Source: Planococcus citri (Eukaryota > Arthropoda > Insecta > Hemiptera > Pseudococcidae). From it: a DNA stretch of 64,000 bases. The notes under the pieces are model-generated. The model ran no database searches. It was not told the origin of the DNA and saw only the letters and a list, made by a program, of their open reading frames with translations. Each line of letters starts with the position of its first letter. The stretch's first letter is position 1. Below are positions 38,001 through 49,094 of the stretch, one piece after another. The stretch is taken from the NCBI RefSeq assembly GCF_950023065.1, contig NC_088681.1:3100001-3164000 (forward strand), given 5' to 3'. The position numbers and the translations under genes were made by a program.

Positions 38001-39715
38001 TTTTCGCGTACGTATACTTTTTTCTCGTTTAAAGCTCGTTAATTACACGGGCCCGACAGCCTCGTAAATGATGACTGTTAATGTTTTACAATGACTTTAA
38101 GTGGCCTGGCACGACATAAGCTGTTTTTCTACGGCGATGGAAAAAGCTGCTCGAAAAAAGGTTCAAAGTGGAGCGATTTGTTGGCATTAGGGGGTATTTA
38201 CGAATATATAAAGGCGCGAGTAAATTGTTTTGGTTTTACGAAGAGATGAGTCATTGCGAGAAAAAGTACTATACGTATGACAATATGGGGATGGGGTGTT
38301 GATTTTCACACGAGTATAATTAATCGTTTAATTTTATTATTTTTTTACGCTGTGGTATAATTTTTATAAATACCTGAGGCTTGTCGATGTCTCGTGCAGT
38401 TGTTGGTGTGCAGTAAAAATATAAACATAACACCGACAGTTTGCTTCAGCATGTCCCAAGTGACGTACATAATGTGTCAGGTAAATTGTACACGATTTTT
38501 TTTTATTATGATTTAACGACGAAAATGCATCAGGCGATAAAATACAAATTGCGTACGCGACAATCGTATGTGGAAAAAATAGCGTAGGTAATGTCAATAC
38601 TCGTAGAAAAAAACAAGGCAAAAGAAAAAATAATAATACGTATTATAAATAAAAAAATTGAAAAAAAAATTCGAAGATTTTTTTTACAAAATTAAACTAA
38701 ACTGTACATACAAAAAAAAAAAATGCATAAATACAAAACGAAACGAGAGACGAGACGTACGCATTTCGTAAAATAGAGGGAAAAAATTCATATTATACGT
38801 AATTTTCAGCGCATTTCGAATGAAATCCGTGTATAGAGAGGGCTTCGATTCGCAACGAATTCCATAGGAAGACTGAAGCTTGGCGAGTCTGGTCTCGGCG
38901 TGTAAATCTGTATAACGTGCTTCTCGGCGTGAATTCGCTGATCGAGTGCGAAGAGCGCAAGTCAAGATTTTCGAGAAGATGTCACTTCCTAATATACCGT
39001 AATTATTTACTCGATGCTTATACGTGAACAGTCGGTTTTTCTGCGGATAAGACGCGAGTAAAAATTGTCTTCTGTCTTCAGTTTTGCCTACGTATTTGTC
39101 GCTCGCTCTTCGCACTCTTTGTGCCATGCCGCCGCCACCTTCGTCGGCGTCGCCGGATTATGAATGAGCGAGACTTTTTGATGGGCGTTTTTATTGCCAC
39201 GACTGGCAAAAATTTACGCGCTATTGTTTCGAGTGTGATTTCAACGAGCGTGTGTTGCTGTGTTACTATCAAGCTTGGGTTTCTATACGTATGTATTTTG
39301 TGTATGGATGTAGTACGTGCGAGTTTGATTTAAAGCTGCTGCGGCGGATTTTGTTCTTCGTGCTGTACGGTGTAATGTGGGGTATTGTGGTACGAGTGGC
39401 CCTCGAGGGTGTTTGATGATGATGGCGGTTGTCTAGTTTGAAATTAATAAAGATGTAGAAGTCACTAGCTCGTATGTACAGGTTGCTAGAAATTGAAATC
39501 TTGCTGTCTGGGGAGGTTTTATTTAAAGTTATCGCGAGCTTGATGGAATGAGAGGATTTATCCGGACTAATTCCTACAAAAGGCTTTTTTGAAGGGTCCT
39601 GTAGTGGAAGGGGTCCTATTCTCAACGATGTGTACTATGGTTTTGAGTAGTTCTGAGGCCTCTAAAAGTATTTTGAATTTTACAGTTTTTGAAAAAAAAT
39701 CGATAAACATGTAGT
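35068..39715. other. non-coding sequence including a dispersed repeat
   Basis: 35480-36030 is an uninterrupted copy of the degenerate repeat that is split at 24120-24634/26313-26760. At about 36195 GGGTCATTCCACGTCAATTT resembles the end of the family-3 foldback element without a visible partner. From 36300 to 39700 the sequence is AT-rich, with a CpG-richer patch at 38.85-39.4 kb. A 147-codon minus-strand frame at 38684-39127 has no recognisable domain. Confidence 0.4.
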
Positions 39716-42700
39716 AGTCGGGGAGCTCGCATAGGATCTATTGCAACCCCCCCACATCGATCCTCCGGGACAACTTTTTTATTAAAGAGGAAGTTCCTGG
39801 AACATTTCTGGCACTTGTACTCAGAAAAAAATGGCCCTACTTACAAAATGGCGGCCATTTTGTTTGACAGGTCAGCCGAACAAACCGTACAGAGGTAGAT
39901 CGGAAGATCAGGGAAAAATTTATCACCTGTCAAAATTTCAAGTGCCAAAGTGCCTTTTTCAATTTTTGGTGAATTATTGAAAATCAAATAGGCCTAAGGC
40001 CAAAAATGAGGGAAAAAATCAAAATTTTACCAAATTAACCAAGAAAGCTGAAATTTGGGATATACCCTATTTTCGACATGCCAAATCGATTGGAAGCCGT
40101 TTCAAACCGTTTTGAGCAGTTCTGGAGCCTCCAGAAGATTTTTGAAACTCGAAATTCCCACTGAATTTTATCAAATGGAGTTGGAAAGCCGAAATTCCTT
40201 CTGCGAACTAATTTCAATACGCTACGAAGTCAACTGCAGGTGGATTTTGAGCCGTTTTGGAGCCTCCAGCGACTTTTTGAAAATTACTGGAGCCACCAGT
40301 AGATTTTTGTAACTCGAAATTTCCCCAAATGTAGATGGAAAGCAGAAATTCATTCTGCAAACTAATTTAAATACACTACGAAGTCGACTGCTGGTGGGTT
40401 TGAAGTCGTTTTGGAGCCTCCAACGACTTTTTGAAAGGTTGTATGGTGCTTTTGGAAAATTTAAATTTCCAAAAAGTAGCTGGAAGCTTCAAAACCATTT
40501 GAAACCACCATGCAGTCGACTTCATATCGTATTGAAATTAGTTTGCAAAGTAACTTTCCGCTTGCGAACTCTCATTTGATGAAATTTTGTGGGAATTTCA
40601 AGATTAAAAAATCCGGTGGAGATTCCAGTAATTTTCAAAAAGTCGCTGGAGGCTCCAAAATAACTTGAACCCACGTGAAGTCGTCTTCAGAAGGTGTTAA
40701 AATTGGAGTGCAGAGTAAATTTGGGCTTTCCATCTCCGCTTGATGAAATTTTGGGAAAATTTCAAGTTTCAAAAATCCACTGGAGGCTCCAGTAATTTTC
40801 AAAAAGGCCCTGGTGACTTCAAAGACATTTGTTGCAGAATGAATTTCGACTCTCCATCTCAGTTTGATGAAATTTTAGAGAAATTTCGTGTTTCAAAAAT
40901 CTACTGGAGGCTCCAGTAATTTTCAAAAAAGTAGCTGGAGGCGTGAAAATAACTTGAACCCACCTGAAGTCGTCTTCAGAAGGTGTTAAAATTGGAGTGC
41001 AGAGTAAATTTTGGCTTTCCATCTCCGTTTAATGGAATTTTGGGGAAATTTCTAGTGTCAAAAATCTACTGGAGGCTCCAGTAATTTCGAAAAAGCCCCT
41101 GGAGGCTACAAAAGACATGAGTTGCAGAGTAAATTTCTGCTTCCCAACTCCATTTGATGAAATTTTGTGGGGATTTCGTGTTTCAAAAATCTGCTGGAGG
41201 CTCCAGGAATTTTCAAAATGTCGCTGGAGGCTCCAAAATGACTTGAACTCCTCTGAAGTCGTCTTCAGAAGGTATTAAAATTTGGAGTGCAGAGTAAATT
41301 TCGGCTTTCCATTTCCGTTTGAAGAAATTTTGTGTGAATTTCATGTTTCAAAAATCTGCTGGAGGCTCCAGTAATTTTTAAAAAGTTCCTGGAGGCTACA
41401 AAAGACATTAGTTGCAGAGTAAATTTCGGCTTCCCAACTCCATTTGATAAAAATTTGTGGGAATTTCGTGTTTCAAAAATCTGCTGGAGGCTCCAGTACT
41501 TTTCAAAATGTGGCTGGAGGCTCCAAAATGACTTGAACTCCTCTGAAGTCGTCTTCTGAAGGTATTAAAATTTGGAGTGCAGAGTAAATTTCGGGTTTCC
41601 ATCTCCGTTTGATGAGCTTTTGGGAAATTTGAAGTTTCAAAAATCTACTGGAGGCTCCAGTAATTTTTATAAATTTCCTGGAGGCTGCAAAAGACATTAG
41701 TTGCAGAGCAAATTTCGGCTTCCCAAATTCATTTGATAAAAATTTGTGGGAATTTCGTGTTTCAAAAATCTGCTGGAGGCTCCAGTAATTTCAAAAAGTC
41801 GCTGGAGGCTCCAAAATGACTTGAACCCACCTGAAGTCGTCTTCTGAAGTTGTTAAAATTGGAGTGCAGAGTAAATTTCGGGTTTCCATCTCCGTTTGAT
41901 GAGCTTTTGGGAAATTTGAAGTTTCAAAAATCTACTGGAGGCTCCAGTAATTTTTATAAATTTCCTGGAGGCTGCAAAAGACATTAGTTGCAGAGTAAAT
42001 TTCGGCTTCCCAACTCCATTTGATAAAAATTTGTGGGAATTTCGTGTTTCAAAAATCTGCTGGAGGCTCCAGTACTTTTCAAAATGTGGCTGGAGGCTCC
42101 AAAATGACTTGAACCCACCTGAAGTCGTCTTCTGAAGGTGTTAAAATTGGAGTGCAGAGTAAATTTCGGCTTTTCATCTCCGTTTGATGAAATTTCAGGG
42201 AAATTTAAAGTTTCAAAAATCTACTAGAGGCGTCCGTAATTTTCAAAAAGTCCCTGGAGGCTTCAAAGACATTTTTTGCAGAATGAATTTGGGCTTTCCC
42301 ACTCTATTTGATGACATTTTTTGTGAATTTCGTGTTTCAAAAATCTGCTGGAGGCTCCAGAACTGCTCAAAACGGGTTGAAACATCTTCCAATTGATTTG
42401 CCATGTCGAAAATAGGGTATATCCTAAATTTCAGCTTTCTTGGTCAATTAAGTAAAATTTTGAATGTTTCCCTCGTTTTTAGCCCAAAGTTTTTCAAAAA
42501 TTCACCAAAAATCGAAAAACGCACTTCAGCGCTTGAAATTTTGACAGGTGATGAATTTTTGCCTGATCTTTCGATCTACCTTTGTACGGTTTAAATAATT
42601 TCGTGCAAGTTCTACGTTGGAATGCAAAATTTGCAATTTTGGCTGACCTGTCAATCAAAATGGTCGCCCTTTTGTAAGCAGCGCCACTTTTTTTGAGTCT

Positions 42701-42786
42701 AAGGGCTTGAAATGTTCCTTAGGACCCCCCTATAAGAAAAAAGTTGTCCCGGGTGGATCGACGGTTGGGAGGGGGTTCAATTTAGA
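39716..42786. mobile_element. foldback family 1, copy D, expanded by internal tandem repeats
   Basis: Left end AGTCGGGGAGCTCGCATAGG at 39716, followed by the TTGCAACCCC and CCTCCGGGACAAC blocks. The right arm mirrors these and ends near 42786, where the last 20 or so bases of the terminus are missing. The arms (about 39716-40215 and 42275-42786) match each other and copies A and B. The 2-kb interior is mostly an array of about 289-bp units. Non-coding. Confidence 0.85.
40640..42260. repeat. tandem array of 288-290-bp units
   Basis: The marker GTCGTCTTC(A/T)GAAG occurs at 40680, 40970, 41258, 41548, 41836 and 42124, giving spacings of 290, 288, 290, 288 and 288 bp. Each unit carries two or three CTGGAGGCTCCAG palindromes separated by 'TAATTTTCAAAAAGT' stretches. 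Copies A and B hold only one or two such units, so copy D grew by unequal exchange or replication slippage. Confidence 0.9.
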
Positions 42787-44439
42787 GTTTGCACCAGGCG
42801 GGAAAATGAAAAAGTGCCGGCCCTGTAGGATTTTGATGTATTGAGCCTCAAAAACACGATCATTTGTGCTTCTTTCACAGTTTGATCTCTAAATGCAATT
42901 TTAGTTCAGATGTGACCAAACATGTATTTTTATAGAATAATCATATCTTCGTTTGATTTTTTTTTCTGACAAACGCTTCCAAAAGGTCTTGCATTTTGCC
43001 AAAATTGTCTAAAAATTGTTAAATATTCTTATTCTTTGCCAAAAATTGATAAAACCGTGCTATTTGCTAAAATTTTCAAAAAATCATATCAAACCTGAAA
43101 ATTTACATTTTAGACATATTTCCAAAAATAATCAAGCTATGTACAAGTCCACATTTTGTTTCAACCCAGTTGCCTTTTTGGACTCAGTTCGGTTTGAAAA
43201 ATCGTCAAGGGCCTACTTTACTTTCTCATCCAGTCATAAGTACCCTTTGGTTTAGAATGAAAACTGATGCTCCGAAAAGTTGTGCATTTTTTTCTTCAAA
43301 AAATGAACCTCCCTTGTACCTCTACCTACCCTTCCTAAATGAAAAAAACTGTACGTAAAAATATTCTCTTTTTTTTTGAAAAAGTACAAAAAAATACAAA
43401 CTTTTTAAAATTTCCTTTTTACTTTGTTTTTCTCGTAGATAGTATGAAATTACCATCGAAATTTTCTATGCATTTGGCTACTTTGTTCTCGACTTTCGTC
43501 CAAAAGCCTTTTCTTTCAAGTTGATAAAATTGCTCCGTCGCGTCGCGTCTCCCATCATTTTGCCAACATTACCAGTCATCGAAGTAGATCCTACATAATA
43601 CCATGTATATATCTTGGGGCAGAAATACGAGTTTTTAAAGACAGCCACTCAAAAAACCTGGATCGTGGTTTGCTTTATGAAAGGAAAGAAAAAGTAAATT
43701 TATAATAAGCCAGGTGTACAAAAGTGAAAACTTTACCAAATATGTCTTTTACATATTATTATAGTATAGAAAACTAGCTGCAGGTAATGATCTCTAGAGT
43801 CAGCTATATTTTGGTCAATTTCATCGACTGCAGTCCACGTGTACAAATAATTTGAATATCTTTATACCATACCGCGTCGATGGATGAAGATACAATGACG
43901 AAAACAAACTTGGTAAAATATGTATTTTACTCCAAGTTATCCTCGCAAAAGGCTATGTAGGCCGTCTGACAAGTCCCAATCGAGTTAATCTACTTATAAA
44001 ACAGTATCGAATGCTGGAAAGTTTAGAAAATTGCCAATCGAGTTTAATTTATTCTTTTTGCATCGTCGAGAAAAAGGTTTAAGATCATCGACTCCATGTT
44101 TTAAAAGAGTCGTTCGATGAGTCTGTGTATAAGAAAATATGTACGTACCTACCTAAGTATAAAGTGAAGTAGTTTCGAAAAAACAATATTTACTCCGTTA
44201 TACTTCTTTCAGTTGTGTAAATTAATTAATAATTACGGTTTCAGTTTTCGGTTTGTGTCGAGTTTAGAACGATTTGAATGAATTTTACTTCGCGTTTAAG
44301 TTTTCGCTGGTTTGTGTTTTTCAACATTTTAATTCTAACGGTGGCATTTTAGATCGATAACACGAATAGTGTTTCGTGATAGTTCTCTGAAGCACCCCAA
44401 AGTTGAGAAATTCGTGGGAAAATATATCAAAAAATCTAA
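42787..44439. other. non-coding sequence upstream of the viral fragment
   Basis: 42787-43530 is AT-rich with the dispersed 'aaaattg' word pattern. 43530-44430 is less repetitive. No helicase N-terminal motif such as GxGKT was found upstream of 44440, so any missing part of the viral gene is not nearby on this strand. A stop at 44437 closes the helicase frame. Confidence 0.4.
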
Positions 44440-44970
44440 TTTAATAATAGGGGTAATGTAATTGACAAATTTCTCCTGGAAATTGATACTTTCCTTCTTG
44501 TAGAGGGAGATACCTATTTATCAATTTCTCATAGGTGTACATTAACCACCTCAGCATTATTGTTTCAATACTATCATCAAGGTATGTTTTCATCGTCGCA
44601 AATACATCATGAGATGAATCTCGTCAAACTGAAAAATATTATTTCCCTACCTCATATAGTCGACGCTCATTACTTATGTTTTACTCAAAATGAAAAACAG
44701 ATCTTAGCACGTAACGGATTCCCCATTAACACGGTACATGAATACCAAGGGAAACAATCAGCCACAATTATATTAGTTCGTTTAATCAATCAGAACAATT
44801 CAATTTTTGATAGTATTCCACACATAATTGTAGCGCTTAGCCGTCATACTACGAAATTAATCTATTACACAGTAAATGATTTTGACCTACTTTCATCATT
44901 TATACGACGATCAAGTAATCTTCAACTTTCTGACTTGACTGCTGTATCCGTTTCCAACTGCTACATCTGA
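44440..44970 (+). pseudogene. endogenous viral element: C-terminal half of an alphavirus-like SF1 helicase
   Basis: The frame is open for about 177 codons from just after a stop at 44437 to a TGA at 44968; the first ATG is at 44584. In order it shows a VEGD segment, SHRCTL (the RC motif typical of motif IV), DAHYLCFTQ, then HEYQGK (motif V, about 44738) and VALSRHT followed by YYT (motif VI, about 44830). That order and wording are characteristic of replicase helicases of virga-, nege- and related positive-strand RNA viruses. The N-terminal half, with the Walker motifs, is absent. The TGA runs directly into AATAAA and a poly-A run (44971-44985). An acceptor-like TTCCTTCTTGTAG ends at 44503, so it may be an exon of an expressed gene. 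No internal stop or shift was seen. Confidence 0.82.
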
Positions 44971-46525
44971 AATAAAAAAAAAAAACATAAGCTCAATTAT
45001 TACAGAAGTTATATTATTTTATTAATACATCCAAAGCAAATAGGTACGTATTTACTTTTACACTATACTACCTTTTGGACAGTTGTCCTACTTGTTAAAT
45101 CATTACTTTTTTCACATTTTGCTTTTCATTCTCATTTTTCAAATTTCTGTAAATTTTTATTTTCTATAGCATTACGTAATTATCTTATTTTTACGTATTT
45201 TTTCTTTTTTCAAACTTACTTTAAGCTGTATTTTCTATATTACGTAGTTTCGTATTGTAACTTCTTTTTGTAATCTTGTGGATGTTTTCCATGTTATTTA
45301 CTTCTATCTTTCTATACCTCGAATTCTTGAAGATGTTTATTAATTCTATTACTTCCGGTACACACTACACGAGTACACAATAACCTACATAAATCGGGGC
45401 AGTGGCGCTGGATATTGGTCATCTACTTATTGATTCTATTGATTCTCCTGCTATTTTTTGGATTTACGTACCATATTTCGACCTCGCTACATGTGTTACC
45501 TAAATCGGGGCATATGTAGAGGGAGAAAAATCATGCTTTTTATACCACTTAGCTGGGATAAAAAGTATTGCTGTATTACCCAACCTGACGCGAATATCCG
45601 CGCCGCGAGCCTTACCATAGAAAGGGGTAATTCCGCGAAATATGACCTAATATCCAGCCAATCACAGCGCACCATCGCGCGCAGCCGCTGCATCCGCAGC
45701 TCGTCCCATATTCATATTTTCATCATTGAGCTCTCTCAAGCTAGTTTCTAAGAACTTCAGTATTCATTCTACTGCCACCTGACCTGGTAAGCTCCAAGAC
45801 TACGAGCTTGGACTGCCAGGGAAGTGTGAGGTCTAGTCCAGTGCATTGATTCTATTGATTCGAATGTACTGAAACTAGCACAGAGATGATGCTCACGAGG
45901 GATTATTTTCCTATGGCTCGGATTTTTCCCCATTTATTCTATTTATTTTGAGTCAATAGTAGTGTGTACTATTCCGGAAGTACATACATATACAACACCA
46001 AACAGCAATTTTTAATTATCATTCTGGTGTTGGAATGGTATTTATATTGTCTTTCCCAAATCCAAGGTATTTATCCTTTATTTTCTTAGTTTTTATAACA
46101 AATACTTTCCTTTTCCCCAAATCCACAAGAATAGGCTATGAATGTAGTAATTCTTGTTTTAACTTCAATTATAATTACGTTTCTTGAGATACCAACGAAT
46201 GTTGATCTTTTCTCTACGTGATGAAGTAATTATAAACAGTTTTGAAGTTCATTTGTGTTTCTATTTCTTTATATACATACGATCCTACACATCTAAATTC
46301 GTCCTATGATTATACCTGGGGTGGGTCCCTCACTTAGGTGATAGGTAATGTTGAGTAAATTTATTTGCGAAATATTAATTATTATCCTGATTCATACCCA
46401 CTCTCGTATATAGGGCTGGACCCCTAAGTGGAATTCTCTGGTTCGAGGGGGTCCTGGTAGTGGAAGGTGAGATTCATAATTAATTAGTCCCCTGATTAGA
46501 ACCCAGGAATATGGCTAAATTAGTT

Positions 46526-46563
46526 CCTACTTGAGACTGACGTGAATAACCTTCTCAAGTAGG
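46526..46563 (+). promoter_or_regulatory. 11-bp perfect stem-loop in the leader
   Basis: CCTACTTGAGA (46526-46536) pairs perfectly with TCTCAAGTAGG (46553-46563) around a 16-nt loop. It lies about 45 bp before the candidate LTR border, where RNA hairpins are common in retroelements; the function is inference. Confidence 0.5.
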
Positions 46564-46611
46564 GTTTTCATGCTTTAATCATCACGTGTGCATTAATCTC
46601 CCCCTACATTT

Positions 46612-46629
46612 TGGCATCCTTGGTGGGGA
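46612..46629 (+). promoter_or_regulatory. candidate tRNA primer-binding site
   Basis: TGGCATCCTTGGTGGGGA begins with TGG, three bases after a CA at 46607-46608 that could end an LTR. Its complement reads like a tRNA 3' end (a CCCAC T-stem strand, a seven-base acceptor strand, a G and then CCA). The particular tRNA was not identified. Without the second LTR this remains a suggestion. Confidence 0.35.
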
Positions 46630-48539
46630 ACGATATTTATTTACTGAGATATTAACTCAAGTAAAAAATTCCTATGGCGAACCCAACCCATAGGTGTAGA
46701 AATAAGAAGAAATTAATTCTATTAATTCCAATTATTTCTACATACCAAGATATTTCGAAGAGAAATACTCTTGGTTCTTTATGATACAGTATTTCATTGA
46801 AGAATTTATTAATTCTCCGGAAGAAGAACTGATTAGTTCATTTGCGCAGATGAATTAAAATTCAGAGAAAACTGCGAGAAGGAAGTAAGTTTCTCATGAT
46901 TATTGTATCCATGTATTTTTGTTAATCCCGCCAATAGAATTGATTCTATCAAGTCAGCGATTAATTCACGAAACATGCCAAATACAACAGAGATTTGCGT
47001 AAATATTAATTAATTCAATTCACGAAAATGAAGAATGAGAATTTATCAACTTATTGATTCAATTTACCATGAAATTACCCACTCATGGAATTCATTCTCA
47101 TTCTCAACGATTAATTATGGTGTTGAAAATTACTCGAGCTCGAATTTAACATCTCACACCATAATATAACACCTCGTAAATATTTATTAATTCGTAAATC
47201 TCCGCATTATTTATGTAATCGTATTCGTATGCTGCAGAAAAATTTGTTATTTGTGTGCGTTCTAGCAACCCTTGGACTTCGAACCCCCTGGGGCAATTCT
47301 ACCACCAAATACATCGGAGTAAATTGATTCAAATTATGTATTACACATAATTATTCACCATTCAGCAGCTTAACGTAAATATATCCACTCGATTACATAT
47401 TATTTCAAATTCAATTATCAAAAAATTCGTTCATTCCAGCTTCCATTAAGCATAGGATTTTTATCACCTTTTATGAACGAAATTATCAGTCGAATTCATA
47501 TCTAATTCATGCTATTTATTCTCCATGGTTTTATATTGGATGATTAGAAGACCAGTTCATCCAATTTCAACATATTAATGGTCATGATAGTTATATTTTT
47601 CATTGTTTATGAGAGGAGATATTATGGAATATGTATTGTCATTAATTCTACGAAAATATGACACAAGAAATTATAATTTTCATACACGTATTGGGATTTA
47701 TCAAACAAGTTGTAAATGTGACGAAAGTTGCATTGGGTTTTTTCCCATTTCCATATTCTTTCCACTCTATACACGTTTAGATGAAAAATACCTAAAATCG
47801 GACCAAAAGCTGGCGCTTAGATTAGATAACGGAATTATTCACGATATAATACAATAGCCGCGAATGCCTACAAGGTCGTTATCTCACATTCACGACGCAT
47901 TATATGCGATTGTTATCTCGTACCTGTCATTTATTGCTAAAAAGCTACCTACAGGCCTGTAATTGGGGAAATACGTACGTGTATTTATCAAGATTAAAAT
48001 AGCAACCTATTGTTTACCCTTCGCGATTACGCGAGAACCGCTAGATAATTGAGCTATTTTTACACATATTGATTCCCTAATCAGCATCCTACGATTGAGT
48101 ATAATACATTCTTTATCGCATTGAGGAGTGATTGTAGCTACCCATCCGCGAGACGTTGCGAACGGCGTATCGTTATCTACCCCTTAATAAATAACCGCGA
48201 ACATTACGTACATAATCATTTGGTGCGAAAGAACCTGCAGAATCCCTTATCTATGAGATAACGATATTGGTAAAATTTTATAACGCCACCACCATCAGGA
48301 AGTAGCGGCTACATTTCGCGATTATCTATCCCTACTCCCGGAAATAAATGACACACCCCTTCCTTCGCGGTATGAGTAGTAGGTCGATAGGTCACCAGCC
48401 AGTAGACAGAAGTTTCATTATGTTTTTCATTCTCGACTAGTTCACTTCTAATTCTACTACTGCTTCTTATTCATTCAATTATCATTGATACTTTGATATT
48501 GGTGCAATAATATATCGACCTGTGAAATATAGTACAATT

Positions 48540-48562
48540 ATTTACGTAATTACTAATTCTAT
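48540..48562 (+). promoter_or_regulatory. recurrent ATTTACGTAATTAC motif, site 1
   Basis: First of four exact copies of this 14-mer in the element. The identity with the 49069 copy extends to 23 bp (adding TAATTCTAT). The TTACGTAA core is a palindrome of the type recognised by PAR-family bZIP factors. Confidence 0.6.
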
Positions 48563-48695
48563 TAACCAACTCAATTAGTTAATATCACACTGCGGAAATA
48601 CTTGGGGCATTTATTCTCTATTGAGATTTATCATTTTTCCGGAATTAGCAGATTTTACGCTGGTGTGTTGATTATTTACTTCTACGTACATCGCG

Positions 48696-48697
48696 GT
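48696..48697 (+). promoter_or_regulatory. candidate 5' splice site in the leader
   Basis: TCGCG|GTGAGTATT is close to the consensus donor. Acceptor-like sites at 49065-49066 (before ORF1) and 57201-57202 (before ORF3) would let a common leader be joined to different frames. Inference from signals only. Confidence 0.35.
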
Positions 48698-48792
48698 GAG
48701 TATTATTGAATTTAATCTTCGTTACCTGTCAACGTCTTCTGAACCTGGTGAATAAATACAAAATTAGTTAGTCAATTTATTCGTAGTTATAT

Positions 48793-49038
48793 ATGTGGAT
48801 ACTTCTTTGGACTCACTTACGTCTACCCTGCCAGATTGTATTTTTTCTGACAATTGTAATTTCCGGAGTGCTGTACTTATCTGAATTGATCGAACGGTCC
48901 ATTGGTTCAATCCTCGATTACGCTGATATTTCTGAAACATTACACGGAGATATTTATTTAATTTTATTCATTCTAATAAAATTCGAATTAATTTGGTATT
49001 TTCTTATTCGTAATAATCAGAATAATATTGACGTTTAA
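48793..49038 (+). CDS. possible small two-helix membrane protein upstream of Gag
   Basis: An ATG-started frame of 81 codons ending 56 bp before ORF1. It has two hydrophobic stretches, at about residues 14-33 (IVFFLTIVISGVLYL) and 54-73 (IYLILFILI...IWYFLI), separated by a polar segment with acidic residues. No family was recognised. It lies between the candidate leader donor and the acceptor before ORF1, so it could be intronic and untranslated in the Gag message, or an upstream open frame. Chance cannot be excluded in AT-rich DNA. Confidence 0.3.
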   Translation: MWILLWTHLRLPCQIVFFLTIVISGVLYLSELIERSIGSILDYADISETLHGDIYLILFILIKFELIWYFLIRNNQNNIDV

Positions 49039-49064
49039 CTCCGAATCGAAAATATTACTGCATC

Positions 49065-49091
49065 AGAAATTTACGTAATTACTAATTCTAT
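49065..49091 (+). promoter_or_regulatory. candidate splice acceptor and motif site 2, immediately before ORF1
   Basis: An AG at 49065-49066 (ACTGCATCAG) is followed at 49069-49091 by the second exact copy of the element's recurrent motif, which ends four bases before the ORF1 ATG at 49095. If spliced here, the motif would form almost the whole untranslated exon start. Confidence 0.45.
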
Positions 49092-49094
49092 ATT

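Larger units (their letters stand above)
44971..48792. other. long leader / possible LTR region of the multi-gene retroelement
   Basis: No long reading frame; frames at 45458-45751 and 47603-47857 have no recognisable motif. The region differs from the DNA to its left: it has repeated TT(A/G)ATTCTATT(A/G)ATTC words (about 45342, 45428, 45846, 46711), a CpG-containing patch with CCAATCACAGCGCACC at about 45658, and structured segments near 45780 and 46526. If an upstream LTR exists, its right end would be near 46608. A matching downstream LTR was not found inside the window, so LTR borders are unproven. Confidence 0.4.

Noticed and set aside
38684..39127. 147-codon minus-strand frame
   Set aside because: No recognisable domain, basic and low-complexity, with a competing frame on the other strand; length alone is not enough.
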